A stretch of 64,000 bases of DNA from Foetidibacter luteolus (GCF_009650435.1 NZ_VVIP01000062.1:19226-83225), one strand, 5' to 3'; positions 53,864-62,765 are shown, counted from the stretch's first letter. Translations and numbers: made by a program. The notes: generated by a model from the sequence alone, not told the origin.

Positions 53864-53885
53864 TGCAGCTAACAATTAAGCTGCA
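53864..53885 (+). repeat. Junction of cassettes 6 and 7
   Basis: TGCAGCTAA closes cassette 6, and after CAA the sequence TTAAGCTGCA opens the next one. The two are nearly complementary to each other, making a compact hairpin. Further on, CGACGG and CCGTCG, nested inside ATCTTC and GAAGAT, form a second palindrome at 53892-53964. Confidence 0.6.
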
Positions 53886-53992
53886 AATGTTATCTTCAAC
53901 AATAAAACTTTAATCAACCTCGGTACCAGTGCGACGGAATCCTATCATCCTGCCGTCGAAGATACCGATTCGTTGTCCAAAACCTTTTCTAT

Positions 53993-54883
53993 ATGCAATC
54001 ATTCCCTATACAAAAAATATTTGTCCAAGGTCCTGATTTTATTGAGTTGACACCAGAACACCTGAAAGAACAGATAGATTTTGCAAATGCAAATAATGTT
54101 GATGGGTTTATCATTGGGCATCCCTGGAGTAAAAAACGTTATAACGACCTTAGCTTTCTTCCCAGGAATATTAGAGGCTTAACAATCTCATTTGAAGCAG
54201 CACTTGATATATCTGCAATCAATAGCTTTCATCAACTAGAAGTGCTTCATGCAGGAATGAGCACTCCACAGTCAGCAATCGATCTGGCTAATTTTCCAAC
54301 TATTCGTGTCCTAAATATTAAATGGGACAAAAAATATAAGTCGTTGACGAAATTAACCAACACTATTCGGCTCGTTCTTTGGGGCTTTAAGCCCAAATCC
54401 AGAGATTTAAGTGAACTCAATACCTTTAACAAACTCGTATATGCCAGACTTACACAGCCAGGTATAGACTGCCTTGATGGCATTGAAAACTTATCAAAGT
54501 TGAAGGAACTTGAATTAGCCAATGTTCGTTCTTTAAAGCATTTCTTTTCTGACGATCGTTTAACAAAAGCCCCTCTTGAGGAACTTGCATTTGACCTCTG
54601 CAAGAATATTGACATCAATAGCATACCTAAAATTGAGACTTTGAAGGTTTTGCGTTTTATTCAAATTGGGAAACAGAAGACACTTCAGGAAATATTGCCA
54701 AAGTTTCCCAGTCTTGAGACACTGATTTTTACTCAATCAGAATTGGAAGACGGTAATTTATCCTATTTGCTTGAGCACCCCACTCTCAAGAAAGTAATAA
54801 TAGACCATAAAAGGCATTATTCACTTAAAGAAAAGGAAATTCAAAAGTTGTTAGACGAAAAGAATAAAAAAGTTGCCGATTAG
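53993..54883 (+). CDS. Leucine-rich-repeat-like protein (cassette 7)
   Basis: 296 residues with irregular LRR-type periodicity (LDISAINSFHQLEVLHAGMS, LTKLTNTIRLVLWGFKPKSR, IENLSKLKELELANVRSLKH, LPKFPSLETLIFTQSELEDG). No signal peptide. Likely a solenoid binding protein; no specific function. Last gene of the plus-strand array, 163 nt before the right-hand R2 bracket. Confidence 0.7.
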   Translation: MQSFPIQKIFVQGPDFIELTPEHLKEQIDFANANNVDGFIIGHPWSKKRYNDLSFLPRNIRGLTISFEAALDISAINSFHQLEVLHAGMSTPQSAIDLANFPTIRVLNIKWDKKYKSLTKLTNTIRLVLWGFKPKSRDLSELNTFNKLVYARLTQPGIDCLDGIENLSKLKELELANVRSLKHFFSDDRLTKAPLEELAFDLCKNIDINSIPKIETLKVLRFIQIGKQKTLQEILPKFPSLETLIFTQSELEDGNLSYLLEHPTLKKVIIDHKRHYSLKEKEIQKLLDEKNKKVAD

Positions 54884-55000
54884 GGTTTAGTGCAACAAAA
54901 GTATTTGCAATAGAAGGTCTGGACGCAAGAGCAATCGGCAGCAAAATCGCTAATCGGCTTCAGTATTCCTACCCCAACCCCGCAGCCTGTTACACCACCG

Positions 55001-55163
55001 GGTGAGGGATTGAAGCGGATACCCCGGTGAGGCCATCGCAGCAGGGCCTCTGTGCCGGAGTATGAGCACAAGCGAGGAAAAGCAACTGAATGTTGCTTTG
55101 ACGAAGGTTGCGAACGTAGTTCTGCCCGACCCCTTGCGTAGCTTGGGGGCACCCCCTGAAATT
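55001..55163 (-). repeat. R2 long-form repeat, right bracket of the cassette region
   Basis: GGTGAGGGATTGAAGCGG, GGCCATCGCAGCAGGGCC, then an insert AAAAGCAACTGAATGTTGCT and CGAACGTAGTTCTG, then CGACCCCTTGCGTAGCTTGG and GGGCACCCCC. The insert is shared only with the copy at 45.0 kb, which is inverted relative to this one. Confidence 0.8.
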
Positions 55164-55242
55164 ATTCAGTCAAAAAAATACCAATACGGCACGCTATGCA
55201 AACAGCCTTTTTAACCCATATAAAATCTTATGCAAAACAGCA

Positions 55243-56412
55243 TTACTTCTGCCCCTCAAAATAGTAAGTCCCTTTTTTATTGGAAGTAACTATATCCGGC
55301 AATCCATCTTTATTCAGGTCTGTTACAACAAACCTGTTGCCTATACCCGAGTTATTGTCAACCTCATGCGGTATCCATTGGGGCGTTTTTCCCGGCTTAA
55401 ATTCAAACCAGTAAATAACAGCGGGTTCATACTCACCGGGGTCGTTGCCGTTATGGGCAAAATACCTTTTGCCGGTAACAAGGTCCGGGTGCCCGTCGCC
55501 ATTCATGTCCTGCATAATCATGGCATGCGTTTGAGAAAAGGCCTTGCTTATTTCGTGGGTTACCCAGCTTGCAGCGTTACCGTTCTTCTGTTGCTCATGC
55601 CACCAGATACCATAGTTATGGGCGGATGAACTGATGATATCCATATCTCCATCTTCGTCAACATCCAATACAAACATATTAGAGCACTCTTCTCCAAAAT
55701 CAGCCGGGTGAAATACCCACGGAGATTGCATAACATCCCCAGGCGATTGCCACCAGCCATCTTTGATAATAACATCATTCTTTCCATCCTGGTTTACATC
55801 GCCCCAGCCAAGGCCATGTGTGTACCGGTGTGTGGCCAGCGTACTGTCGTTGCTGATAACAATGCGTTGCCAGTTGGTATCAGCTTTAGCAGAAGGCGCC
55901 TTCAGCCAAAGCATTTGTTTTTTTTCTGTATCGTTACAAATAAGGTCTGGCCGGCCATCACCGTCAACATCCACCAACAAAGGCGTTTCGTTGCCAGCCG
56001 TTGCCAGTATAATATGGCGGGCCCAGGGCTTGTTAACCCCTTTAGGATTTTCATACCAGTCGCAGAATGCGCCGGGCTGGTCAAACCGTATCATATCAAG
56101 CCAGCCATCGCTGTTTACATCCATGGAATAATTAAGAAAACTGGTGCTGTAACCGGGAACAGGATTGGCTGTGTCAGCATGTATCCTGTGCTGCTTCCAG
56201 CCAGGCGCTTCGTACCAGAACGGCCCGGCCAGTATATCATTCAGCCCATCGTTGTTTACATCGCCGGTAGCTACCCCTTCAGAAGTAAAAACATCGCTGA
56301 TAACATGCTTTTTAAAGGAGACAGCGGAGCTTGTTGTTTGTGCGCTGCAGGCCGTGCTTAGCAGCGTTGAAAAAATAGTGAATGTGCAGAGCAAACGTTG
56401 TGGTGTATTCAT
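55243..56412 (-). CDS. FG-GAP/VCBS-repeat lipoprotein
   Basis: 389 residues with a signal peptide and lipobox LSTAC (Cys22), followed by a seven-fold series of calcium-binding DxNxDGxxD loops: DVNNDGLNDI, DVNSDGWLDM, DVDGDGRPDL, DVNQDGKNDV, DVDEDGDMDI, DMNGDGHPDL, DLNKDGLPDI. A beta-propeller of the integrin-alpha type is expected on the cell surface. Role unknown; such proteins often accompany glycan-use loci. Confidence 0.88.
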   Translation of the reverse strand: MNTPQRLLCTFTIFSTLLSTACSAQTTSSAVSFKKHVISDVFTSEGVATGDVNNDGLNDILAGPFWYEAPGWKQHRIHADTANPVPGYSTSFLNYSMDVNSDGWLDMIRFDQPGAFCDWYENPKGVNKPWARHIILATAGNETPLLVDVDGDGRPDLICNDTEKKQMLWLKAPSAKADTNWQRIVISNDSTLATHRYTHGLGWGDVNQDGKNDVIIKDGWWQSPGDVMQSPWVFHPADFGEECSNMFVLDVDEDGDMDIISSSAHNYGIWWHEQQKNGNAASWVTHEISKAFSQTHAMIMQDMNGDGHPDLVTGKRYFAHNGNDPGEYEPAVIYWFEFKPGKTPQWIPHEVDNNSGIGNRFVVTDLNKDGLPDIVTSNKKGTYYFEGQK

Positions 56413-56504
56413 GTTAGCTTATTGAGTGTAAGGATAGCAATAAAAATACATACCCTTTTGTGAATGTGCACACAAATAATTTACAAGGTTCTATGCTTGA
56501 GGGG

Positions 56505-56815
56505 GGAATCGTGAGTGGTGAATCGTGAATCGTGAGTGGTGAGTAGTGAGTGGGGGCTTTCCATTCTTCCTTCAAAATTCCTTGTTCCTTGTTCGATATT
56601 CTTATCGTGAATGGTGAATCGTGAATCGTGAGTTTGGGCATTTCGTTCTTCGTTCAGCATCCCTTGTTCCTTGTTCGATATTGTTATCGTGAATCGTGAG
56701 TGGGGGCTTTTTATTCTTAATTCAGCATTCCCTGTTCCTTGTTCGATTCCCGACTCACCATTCACCATTCACCACTCACTATTCACTATTCACCACTCAC
56801 CACTCACCACTCACT
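56505..56815. repeat. R4 heptamer arrays in inverted arrangement
   Basis: Left part: GTGAGTG/GTGAATC units. Middle: three copies of CCTTGTTCCTTGTTCGAT or a close variant. Right part: CACTCAC/CATTCAC units in the opposite orientation. The ends could fold on each other. The open frames here consist of repeated His-Ser-Pro-Leu/Phe-Thr residues and are not genes. Confidence 0.85.
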
Positions 56816-56832
56816 ACCCGGCTTCCTCCAGC

Positions 56833-57576
56833 CTATGAAAATTTAATCTTATCCCACAACTTATTGGCCACTACCTGCTGTATTACCTGTTCCCTGTAGT
56901 TGCGGCTGATGGGTATGCGGTGCGTCTGGATAAAAACCTCGTTGCCTTCAATGCCTTCTATCTTATCAATGGAAACAATATAAGATTTATGCACCCTGAT
57001 AAAGGATTGCCTGTTCAAATTTTCTTCCAGGTTTTTAAGGTAAAGCAGGGTTACATACTTTCCTTTTTTGGTGTAAATGGTAACATAATTCTGCATGCCT
57101 TCCACATACAAGATGTCGTTGAAATAAATTTTTTCAAACTTGCTGCCGCACTTGATGAAAAAATAATCCTCTGCCGCCTCTGCTTTGGCGGCAGGCTGGC
57201 TGGTATTGCTGCTGGTAACTAAGCGGTGATACTCTTTTGCTTTGTTTGCCGATTTAAGAAACCGGTCGAACGTGATAGGCTTCAGCAGGTAATCCAGCGC
57301 ATTTAGCTGAAAGCCTTCCAAAGCATACGTAGGAAAAGCGGTGGTAAGAATAATCATGGGTGGGTTTTGAATGGTCTTCAAAAAATCAATCCCGTTCATT
57401 TTAGGCATCTGGATATCGAGGAAGATAAGATCGGCAGGCTGGGTGCTTAACAGGTTGGTTAACTCCACCGGGTTTTCGCAGGTGCCAACCAATTGCAGAA
57501 AGCCCACTTCTTTTACATAATTGGCTAACCCTTCCCTTGCCAGCGGCTCATCATCCACAACAATACTTTTTATCAT
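56833..57576 (-). CDS. LytTR-type response regulator
   Basis: 247 residues: receiver with VVDDEP and phospho-acceptor Asp54 (IFLDIQMPKMNG), Lys at LLKPITFDRFL, and a LytTR DNA-binding domain near 145-240 (IYFNDILYVEGMQNYVTIYT, FIRVHKSYIVSIDKIEG, IPISRNYREQV). It overlaps the kinase gene by 4 nt (ATGA), so the pair is translationally coupled. Confidence 0.93.
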   Translation of the reverse strand: MIKSIVVDDEPLAREGLANYVKEVGFLQLVGTCENPVELTNLLSTQPADLIFLDIQMPKMNGIDFLKTIQNPPMIILTTAFPTYALEGFQLNALDYLLKPITFDRFLKSANKAKEYHRLVTSSNTSQPAAKAEAAEDYFFIKCGSKFEKIYFNDILYVEGMQNYVTIYTKKGKYVTLLYLKNLEENLNRQSFIRVHKSYIVSIDKIEGIEGNEVFIQTHRIPISRNYREQVIQQVVANKLWDKIKFS

Positions 57577-58715
57577 ACAGGCATTTTGTTTTTTGTTGTA
57601 ATAACCGGGGTAGTTTGCAGGTGCGGAATGAAATTTTTCGACAGTTCGATATGAAGCTCCACCTCAAAACTATCGCCGCCATTAATAATGTCAAGCTCAT
57701 GCTTACCGGGATAAATCAGTTCAAGCCTTCGTTGCACATTCTGCAGGCCTATGCCGCCATGGCCCAGCAGGTCTTTGGTTTCAACAGAGGCTTTACTGTT
57801 GGCAATCCTGAAATCAAGGCATGTTTCACTCAGTTGCAGTTGAATGTTTATCCAGTCAGATTTATCACCATTCCTGGAGACATGCTTAAACGCGTTTTCA
57901 ACAAACGGCATGATGATGAATGGGGCTATCGTAAAAGCCCCGGCCCCCAGTTCCTCAATATTACTGCAGATATTGATGTAATTGCTCTGCCGCAGTTTTT
58001 CCAGCTCTATATAATTGTTGAGGTAAGCCAGCTCCTTGGTTAAGGGTATCTGCACATCATTGCATTCATACAACTGGTAGCGCAGGAGGTCTGAGAATTT
58101 TGCAAGGGAAGATGAGGCCATTCCCGGGTCTTTATGTATCAGGAAGAAAATGGAGTTGATGGTATTGAACAGGAAATGCGGGTTAAACTGGTTTCGCAGG
58201 AACTTTAACTCAGTTTCCAGTTTTTCTTTTTCCAGCAGTTGTTGCCTTTTTTTTGTGTGCAGCCATTTTTTGGTAAGCTTAATGCTCATGGTAAGGGTAA
58301 TGATGGCGCATGTTGAAGGCAATGCATTACCGAGAAAAAAATTAAAGCAGGCATTTGCCCCAAACACCTGCTGTATGCTGCTGTTAAATACAAAAGCCGA
58401 GAAATAATAACCGGAAACAATGCAAAGCGAGGTAACCATGACAGTAGCGGCAAGCCATGCCATATAAGCCCCAAACCTTGCTTTTTCCAGGTATTTGGGA
58501 ATAAGATAATACAGGTTAAAATAAGCTGCCAAGGCCTGGAATACCAGGTAAAATAAAAACTTTATAGTAAGTGGTGGATAGAACATGGAGCTGGCAGCCT
58601 TTAGTGGGTTGCCGACGGCTACTGTCCACCATACATAGTGGTACAGCAACCAGAAAGGAATGTGATAGAGTTTATATTTTACCAGCCAGCTTTGGCCTTG
58701 ATTTGCTTTTAACAT
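57573..58715 (-). CDS. LytS/YehU-type sensor histidine kinase
   Basis: 380 residues with four N-terminal transmembrane helices, a coiled-coil (KRQQLLEKEKLETELKFL), the His_kinase signature QFNPHFLFNTINSI with His180, the N box MPFVENAFKHV and the G box GHGGIGLQNVQRRL. It should phosphorylate the co-transcribed LytTR regulator. No ligand-binding domain outside the membrane is seen, so the signal is unknown. Confidence 0.93.
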   Translation of the reverse strand: MLKANQGQSWLVKYKLYHIPFWLLYHYVWWTVAVGNPLKAASSMFYPPLTIKFLFYLVFQALAAYFNLYYLIPKYLEKARFGAYMAWLAATVMVTSLCIVSGYYFSAFVFNSSIQQVFGANACFNFFLGNALPSTCAIITLTMSIKLTKKWLHTKKRQQLLEKEKLETELKFLRNQFNPHFLFNTINSIFFLIHKDPGMASSSLAKFSDLLRYQLYECNDVQIPLTKELAYLNNYIELEKLRQSNYINICSNIEELGAGAFTIAPFIIMPFVENAFKHVSRNGDKSDWINIQLQLSETCLDFRIANSKASVETKDLLGHGGIGLQNVQRRLELIYPGKHELDIINGGDSFEVELHIELSKNFIPHLQTTPVITTKNKMPV

Positions 58716-58819
58716 TTGACAACGATGAATTTGCCGGACTCTAAATTTACTTGTTTTACTGGGCTTTGGCCAACAGGTACAAAAGCGACATTATTGCATC
58801 ACGTTTGCCTGTCTATCCC

Positions 58820-58912
58820 GGCTGCAAGCTGAATTGAATTACCAACCGTACAAGAGTGCGACGCAACGGAAGCCTCATACCTGTTCCTCCTGCCGGGCCC
58901 ATAATTACTCTC
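58820..58912 (-). repeat. R1 dispersed repeat, copy 6
   Basis: Minus-strand copy: TAATTATGGGCCCGGCAGGA, GTATGAGGCTTCCGTTGCGT and CGCACTCTTGTACGGTTGG. Very close to the copy at 21.5 kb. Confidence 0.82.
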
Positions 58913-59176
58913 CTTTGGTTGGTGGATGCATTCCTGCTTTTTACTGAAGATAGAATGAATAAGGCTGATATATGATACACGATATATAACCCGCTGCAAT
59001 TAATTGACGAACTACATATACGGGCATACCAGCGGATAAATAAGATGCCGCAGCCGGCTATACACTGTTGGCAAGGCATCAATTTGTATTTCATCAATTA
59101 TCTGCCCACTCTTGTCATTACCGTTTTTTCGCTTCTGCGCGGCAATATTTCTTTGCCAATGATAAAAATAAATTGC

Positions 59177-61642
59177 ATGAAAGTTCTTCTGCTAAGCATA
59201 CTGCTTTGCGGTGCATTGCAAACTTTTGCCCAAATAACCGGAAAGCTTATTGATAACATGAACCGGCCTGTGGCTTTTGCTAATGTGCTGTTGCTTAAAC
59301 AGGCAGACAGCACCCTTATAAAAGCCGGCACTACCGATGACCAGGGTGCATACAGCATGGATAGTATTGCAACCGGAAAATACCTATTGCGGTTTATGAA
59401 TGTGGGTTATGAAACTTCTTTTTCAGCGACGATTAACATACTGGATAACAACAAGGCCATTAACCTTGGCACACATACATTGCAACCCATAAAAAACCAG
59501 CTTAACGAAGTAGTAGTACGCTCAACCAAACCATTGTACCAGCAAAGGCCCGACGGCGTAGTAGTAAACGTAGAAAGCAGCGTGCTTACCAAAGGCAGCT
59601 CGGCGCTGGAAGTGCTGGAGCGTTCGCCCGGGGTGTTTATTGACCACCGCAATAACAGCATTGCGCTTAACGGCAAAAGTGGTGTTACCGTTATGATAAA
59701 CGGCAAACTGATGCGCCTGCAGCTAACCCAGCTTATTGATTTGTTAAACAGCATCAGCGCCAACGATATTGAAAAAATTGAACTGCTTACCACTCCACCC
59801 GCCAGGTACGATGCGGAGGGCAGCGCCGGCATTATCAATATTGTGCTGAAGAAAAACAGCAAACAGGGTACCCATGGCGCCATAACAGCAACAGCAGGTT
59901 ATGGATGGAGGGAGAAAGCCACAACCAGCGCCAGCTTTGACCATAACAACGGCAAATCGAATGTGTACGGTGCTTACAGCTTTTCCCACGACAGGGGGCA
60001 TAGCGATTTTAGCGCCAACGGCACCGAGGTGGTGCCCATTTTTGGAGCCGGTACCACCAGCTTTGAATTTTGGAACGAAACCAAACCGGTACGCAATAAC
60101 CACAATATTAATTTGGGTATTGATGCAGACATTAATACAACTACCAGGCTTGGCGTGAATGTATTATACGGGCACAGCCATAACAGTACAACGGCCATTA
60201 ACCAAACTATCTACAACATTTTTCCAGACTCCCTTTTATGGTTTAACGGCATTATACAAGGAAGAAGCAAAGGCAACAATTTAACCAGTTCACTCTTTTT
60301 TGAAAAGCAACTCAATGAAAAAGAAAAGCTGGAAGCTAACCTGGATTACCTGCGCTATAGCATCAACAACCCCACCGCTTTAGAAAGTTCTTTTGTTAAC
60401 AAAGATGGGCATGGCGATGATGGCAGCGTAAACAGGCAGTTTGCTCCTGTTCAACAGGGCTTTTCCAACACCATTATACAGGTAGGCGTTGCCAAAATGG
60501 ATTACAGCCGCCGGTTTTCCGAAAAAGTTAAACTGGAATCCGGCTTTAAAGTAACATATACTTCAAGCAGCAGCATATCTGGTATTGAAAGCCTGGTGAA
60601 TGGTGTTTGGCTTAACCGGCCGGAAACCGTAAATGATGTTGCCATGAGGGAAAATATTGCCGCGGCTTACACATCGCTAAACCTGCAGGTGAGCACAACG
60701 ACCGGCATAATAGCAGGCCTGAGATACGAGCACGCCCACACCCTTATAAGTGATGGCAAGACAAGCGTTGAGCTTGCCAAACGCAGGCTGGGCGTGTTTT
60801 TTCCCAGCCTGTTTATTAGCCACAAATTAAGCGGCGAAGGAGAACTGCAGTTTTCTTACACCAAAAGAATAAGCAGGCCCGCTTATAACGACCTCACCTC
60901 TTTTGTGGCCTATAACGATCCTTTGTCGGTTTTTACAGGCAACCCATTATTGCAACCCACTATTACGAATAATATAAAGCTGGGATATGTGCACAATAGT
61001 TATAGTGCATCACTGTTGTTCAGCAGGGATAAAAACGGCATTTCACAGGGCCAGTTGACACCCGGCCCGGATAAAAAACTGGTATATGTATCGCCGCAAA
61101 ATATTGACTGGCAGAACAACATTACGCTGGAAGCCATCCTGCCTTTTAAACCAGCAGCATGGTGGGCAATGACCTTTAGCTTATACGGCGGATGGAAGCA
61201 GTACAAAATAACCTTTACGCCTCAACCTTTGGTACATTCATTTTTCAGCTATTCGGGCAACTTCAGCCAGTCGTTTAAACTGCCCGGTAAATTTTCAGCG
61301 GAACTTTCCGGCTGGTACAATTCCGCCGTATATGGCGGCAATGCCAAAGTGTATGCAATGGGCACGGTAAATACGGGCATCAAAAAAGAACTAAGCAACA
61401 ATGCCGGCACGCTGCAATTATCCGTTACAGATGTATTCAGAACAATGAATACAAAGCTGGATATCGGCCACCTGGTTAACGATGCTTTTTTTACCAGGGC
61501 ATTCGTTGATTATAATGCGGAAACAAGGCGTATGCCCATCATCAAACTTACCTACAGCAAATCTTTTGGCAATACAGCAAAAAGCCAGCGCAGGCAAAAC
61601 AGTGGCGCCAGCGATGAAAGTGAAAGAATAAGAAAAAATTAA
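59177..61642 (+). CDS. Outer-membrane beta-barrel protein, TonB-dependent-receptor-like
   Basis: 821 residues from MKVLLLSILLCGALQTFAQI, a clean signal peptide; the frame reads 44 codons further upstream but those lack a signal-like sequence. Then a CarboxypepD-regulatory-like domain (ITGKLIDNMNRPVAFANVLL, DDQGAYSMDSIATGKYLLRF), a plug (EVLERSPGVFIDHRNNSIAL, IEKIELLTTPPARYDAEGSA, GIINIVLKK) and a large barrel of the OMP_b-brl_3 type. There is no SusD partner. Such proteins commonly sit next to LytTR systems; substrate unknown. Confidence 0.88.
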   Translation: MKVLLLSILLCGALQTFAQITGKLIDNMNRPVAFANVLLLKQADSTLIKAGTTDDQGAYSMDSIATGKYLLRFMNVGYETSFSATINILDNNKAINLGTHTLQPIKNQLNEVVVRSTKPLYQQRPDGVVVNVESSVLTKGSSALEVLERSPGVFIDHRNNSIALNGKSGVTVMINGKLMRLQLTQLIDLLNSISANDIEKIELLTTPPARYDAEGSAGIINIVLKKNSKQGTHGAITATAGYGWREKATTSASFDHNNGKSNVYGAYSFSHDRGHSDFSANGTEVVPIFGAGTTSFEFWNETKPVRNNHNINLGIDADINTTTRLGVNVLYGHSHNSTTAINQTIYNIFPDSLLWFNGIIQGRSKGNNLTSSLFFEKQLNEKEKLEANLDYLRYSINNPTALESSFVNKDGHGDDGSVNRQFAPVQQGFSNTIIQVGVAKMDYSRRFSEKVKLESGFKVTYTSSSSISGIESLVNGVWLNRPETVNDVAMRENIAAAYTSLNLQVSTTTGIIAGLRYEHAHTLISDGKTSVELAKRRLGVFFPSLFISHKLSGEGELQFSYTKRISRPAYNDLTSFVAYNDPLSVFTGNPLLQPTITNNIKLGYVHNSYSASLLFSRDKNGISQGQLTPGPDKKLVYVSPQNIDWQNNITLEAILPFKPAAWWAMTFSLYGGWKQYKITFTPQPLVHSFFSYSGNFSQSFKLPGKFSAELSGWYNSAVYGGNAKVYAMGTVNTGIKKELSNNAGTLQLSVTDVFRTMNTKLDIGHLVNDAFFTRAFVDYNAETRRMPIIKLTYSKSFGNTAKSQRRQNSGASDESERIRKN

Positions 61643-61648
61643 ATGCTG

Positions 61649-62662
61649 CTAACCAAATATCACATCATTTCTAAACAAAATAACCATGGGCGCTTTAGCG
61701 GTGCCCTGGGCCAAATCATAAGCAGTAGTAAGGCTTTTTCTTTGACCTAGCAGGTGGTAAAAACATTCCTCCCAGGTAACAATATTATCCACCTGTATGG
61801 TGTTAATGCCCGACACCACATTCATGTGCCGTGACAGTTCAGCCCCAAGTATCAGCGAGTCGCAGGTAGCCAATATTACAAGCCTGGCTTTAGTGTTTTG
61901 CAACAATTTCGACAGGCCTTCGGGCGAAATTCTTTCTTTTTCAGTAAACATAAACTCGCCGCTAATCCTGTCCACTTCCCCTACCAGGTGCACAAGTTCA
62001 AACTCACCGGATAATAAAGTATTACGCAAAGCTCTTAAAGACAGGTCTTGCGCAACGGTAACCTTATCCCCAAAATTCTCCTTCAAAATGGCAATGTCTT
62101 TATCTCCGCCCCTTGTGGCAAAATCGGCGGTAATGCCGCAAAACACTCTTTTTAGTTCTATGTATTCCGGGCCTTTATTTTCCTTTACGGCAATTTCGTC
62201 CAGGCTCTTGCGCCATTGCGGCCAAAAGGCATCAAACATTTCCTGCAAATCCGCTTTTTCACGTTTGTTTTTTACCAGGTTGTTAATGGCTGCAACCAAA
62301 CTAAAACTACCCTTTTCATCTGCCGGTACGCCCTGGAACTGTGCCAGTGGCCCCTGTACCGATGCCGGCGCTATTTTATAACAATAAGGCACTACCCCTC
62401 CGGTACTGTCAAACGACTTTGACAAAGCGCCGGCTTCAAACAACAGCCACGGCGCGGCCAGGTTTTCGGGCGTTAAACAAATAATGCCAAAGCTGGTTGA
62501 TTGCAGCTCCACATCCAGTTCCTTACCCCATTTTTCCCCAGCTTCAATGCTGTAAGCGGACATCCACAACTCCAGTTCCGGGAAAATTTGTTTCAGGCGT
62601 TTTTGCAGTATAAAAGCAATCGTTTTGCTCGAATCACCAGACCAGCTTAAGAATATTTTCAT
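61649..62662 (-). CDS. TIR-domain protein with CHAT-like C-terminal domain
   Basis: 337 residues from MKIFLSWSGDSSKTIAFILQ (ATGs at 62668 and 62752 are also possible). Residues 1-130 are a TIR domain: FLSWSG, then LDVELQSTSFGIICLTPENL and APWLLFEAGAL with the likely NADase Glu76. Residues 200-325 have the order of a CHAT peptidase fold: LVHLVGEV (His225), LLQNTKARLVILATCDSLIL (Cys267) and LLGQRKSLTTAYDLAQ. CHAT proteins normally carry HxxGH; here the second His position is Glu229, so protease activity is doubtful. Bacterial TIR proteins often act in defence by NAD+ depletion. No partner gene is adjacent. Confidence 0.72.
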   Translation of the reverse strand: MKIFLSWSGDSSKTIAFILQKRLKQIFPELELWMSAYSIEAGEKWGKELDVELQSTSFGIICLTPENLAAPWLLFEAGALSKSFDSTGGVVPYCYKIAPASVQGPLAQFQGVPADEKGSFSLVAAINNLVKNKREKADLQEMFDAFWPQWRKSLDEIAVKENKGPEYIELKRVFCGITADFATRGGDKDIAILKENFGDKVTVAQDLSLRALRNTLLSGEFELVHLVGEVDRISGEFMFTEKERISPEGLSKLLQNTKARLVILATCDSLILGAELSRHMNVVSGINTIQVDNIVTWEECFYHLLGQRKSLTTAYDLAQGTAKAPMVILFRNDVIFG

Positions 62663-62765
62663 ATGCATAAAGAGTTGTGTAGTAATATACGGCTTGCAGG
62701 TAATACATGCAAGCCGGGCCAGTGTTTTATTTGGCATTACCACATGTTGCATTTTTATGGTACCG

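Noticed and set aside
56481..56768. Minus-strand open frames of HSPLT/HDSRFT type repeats
   Set aside because: Pure translation of heptamer repeats; any frame of such an array stays open.
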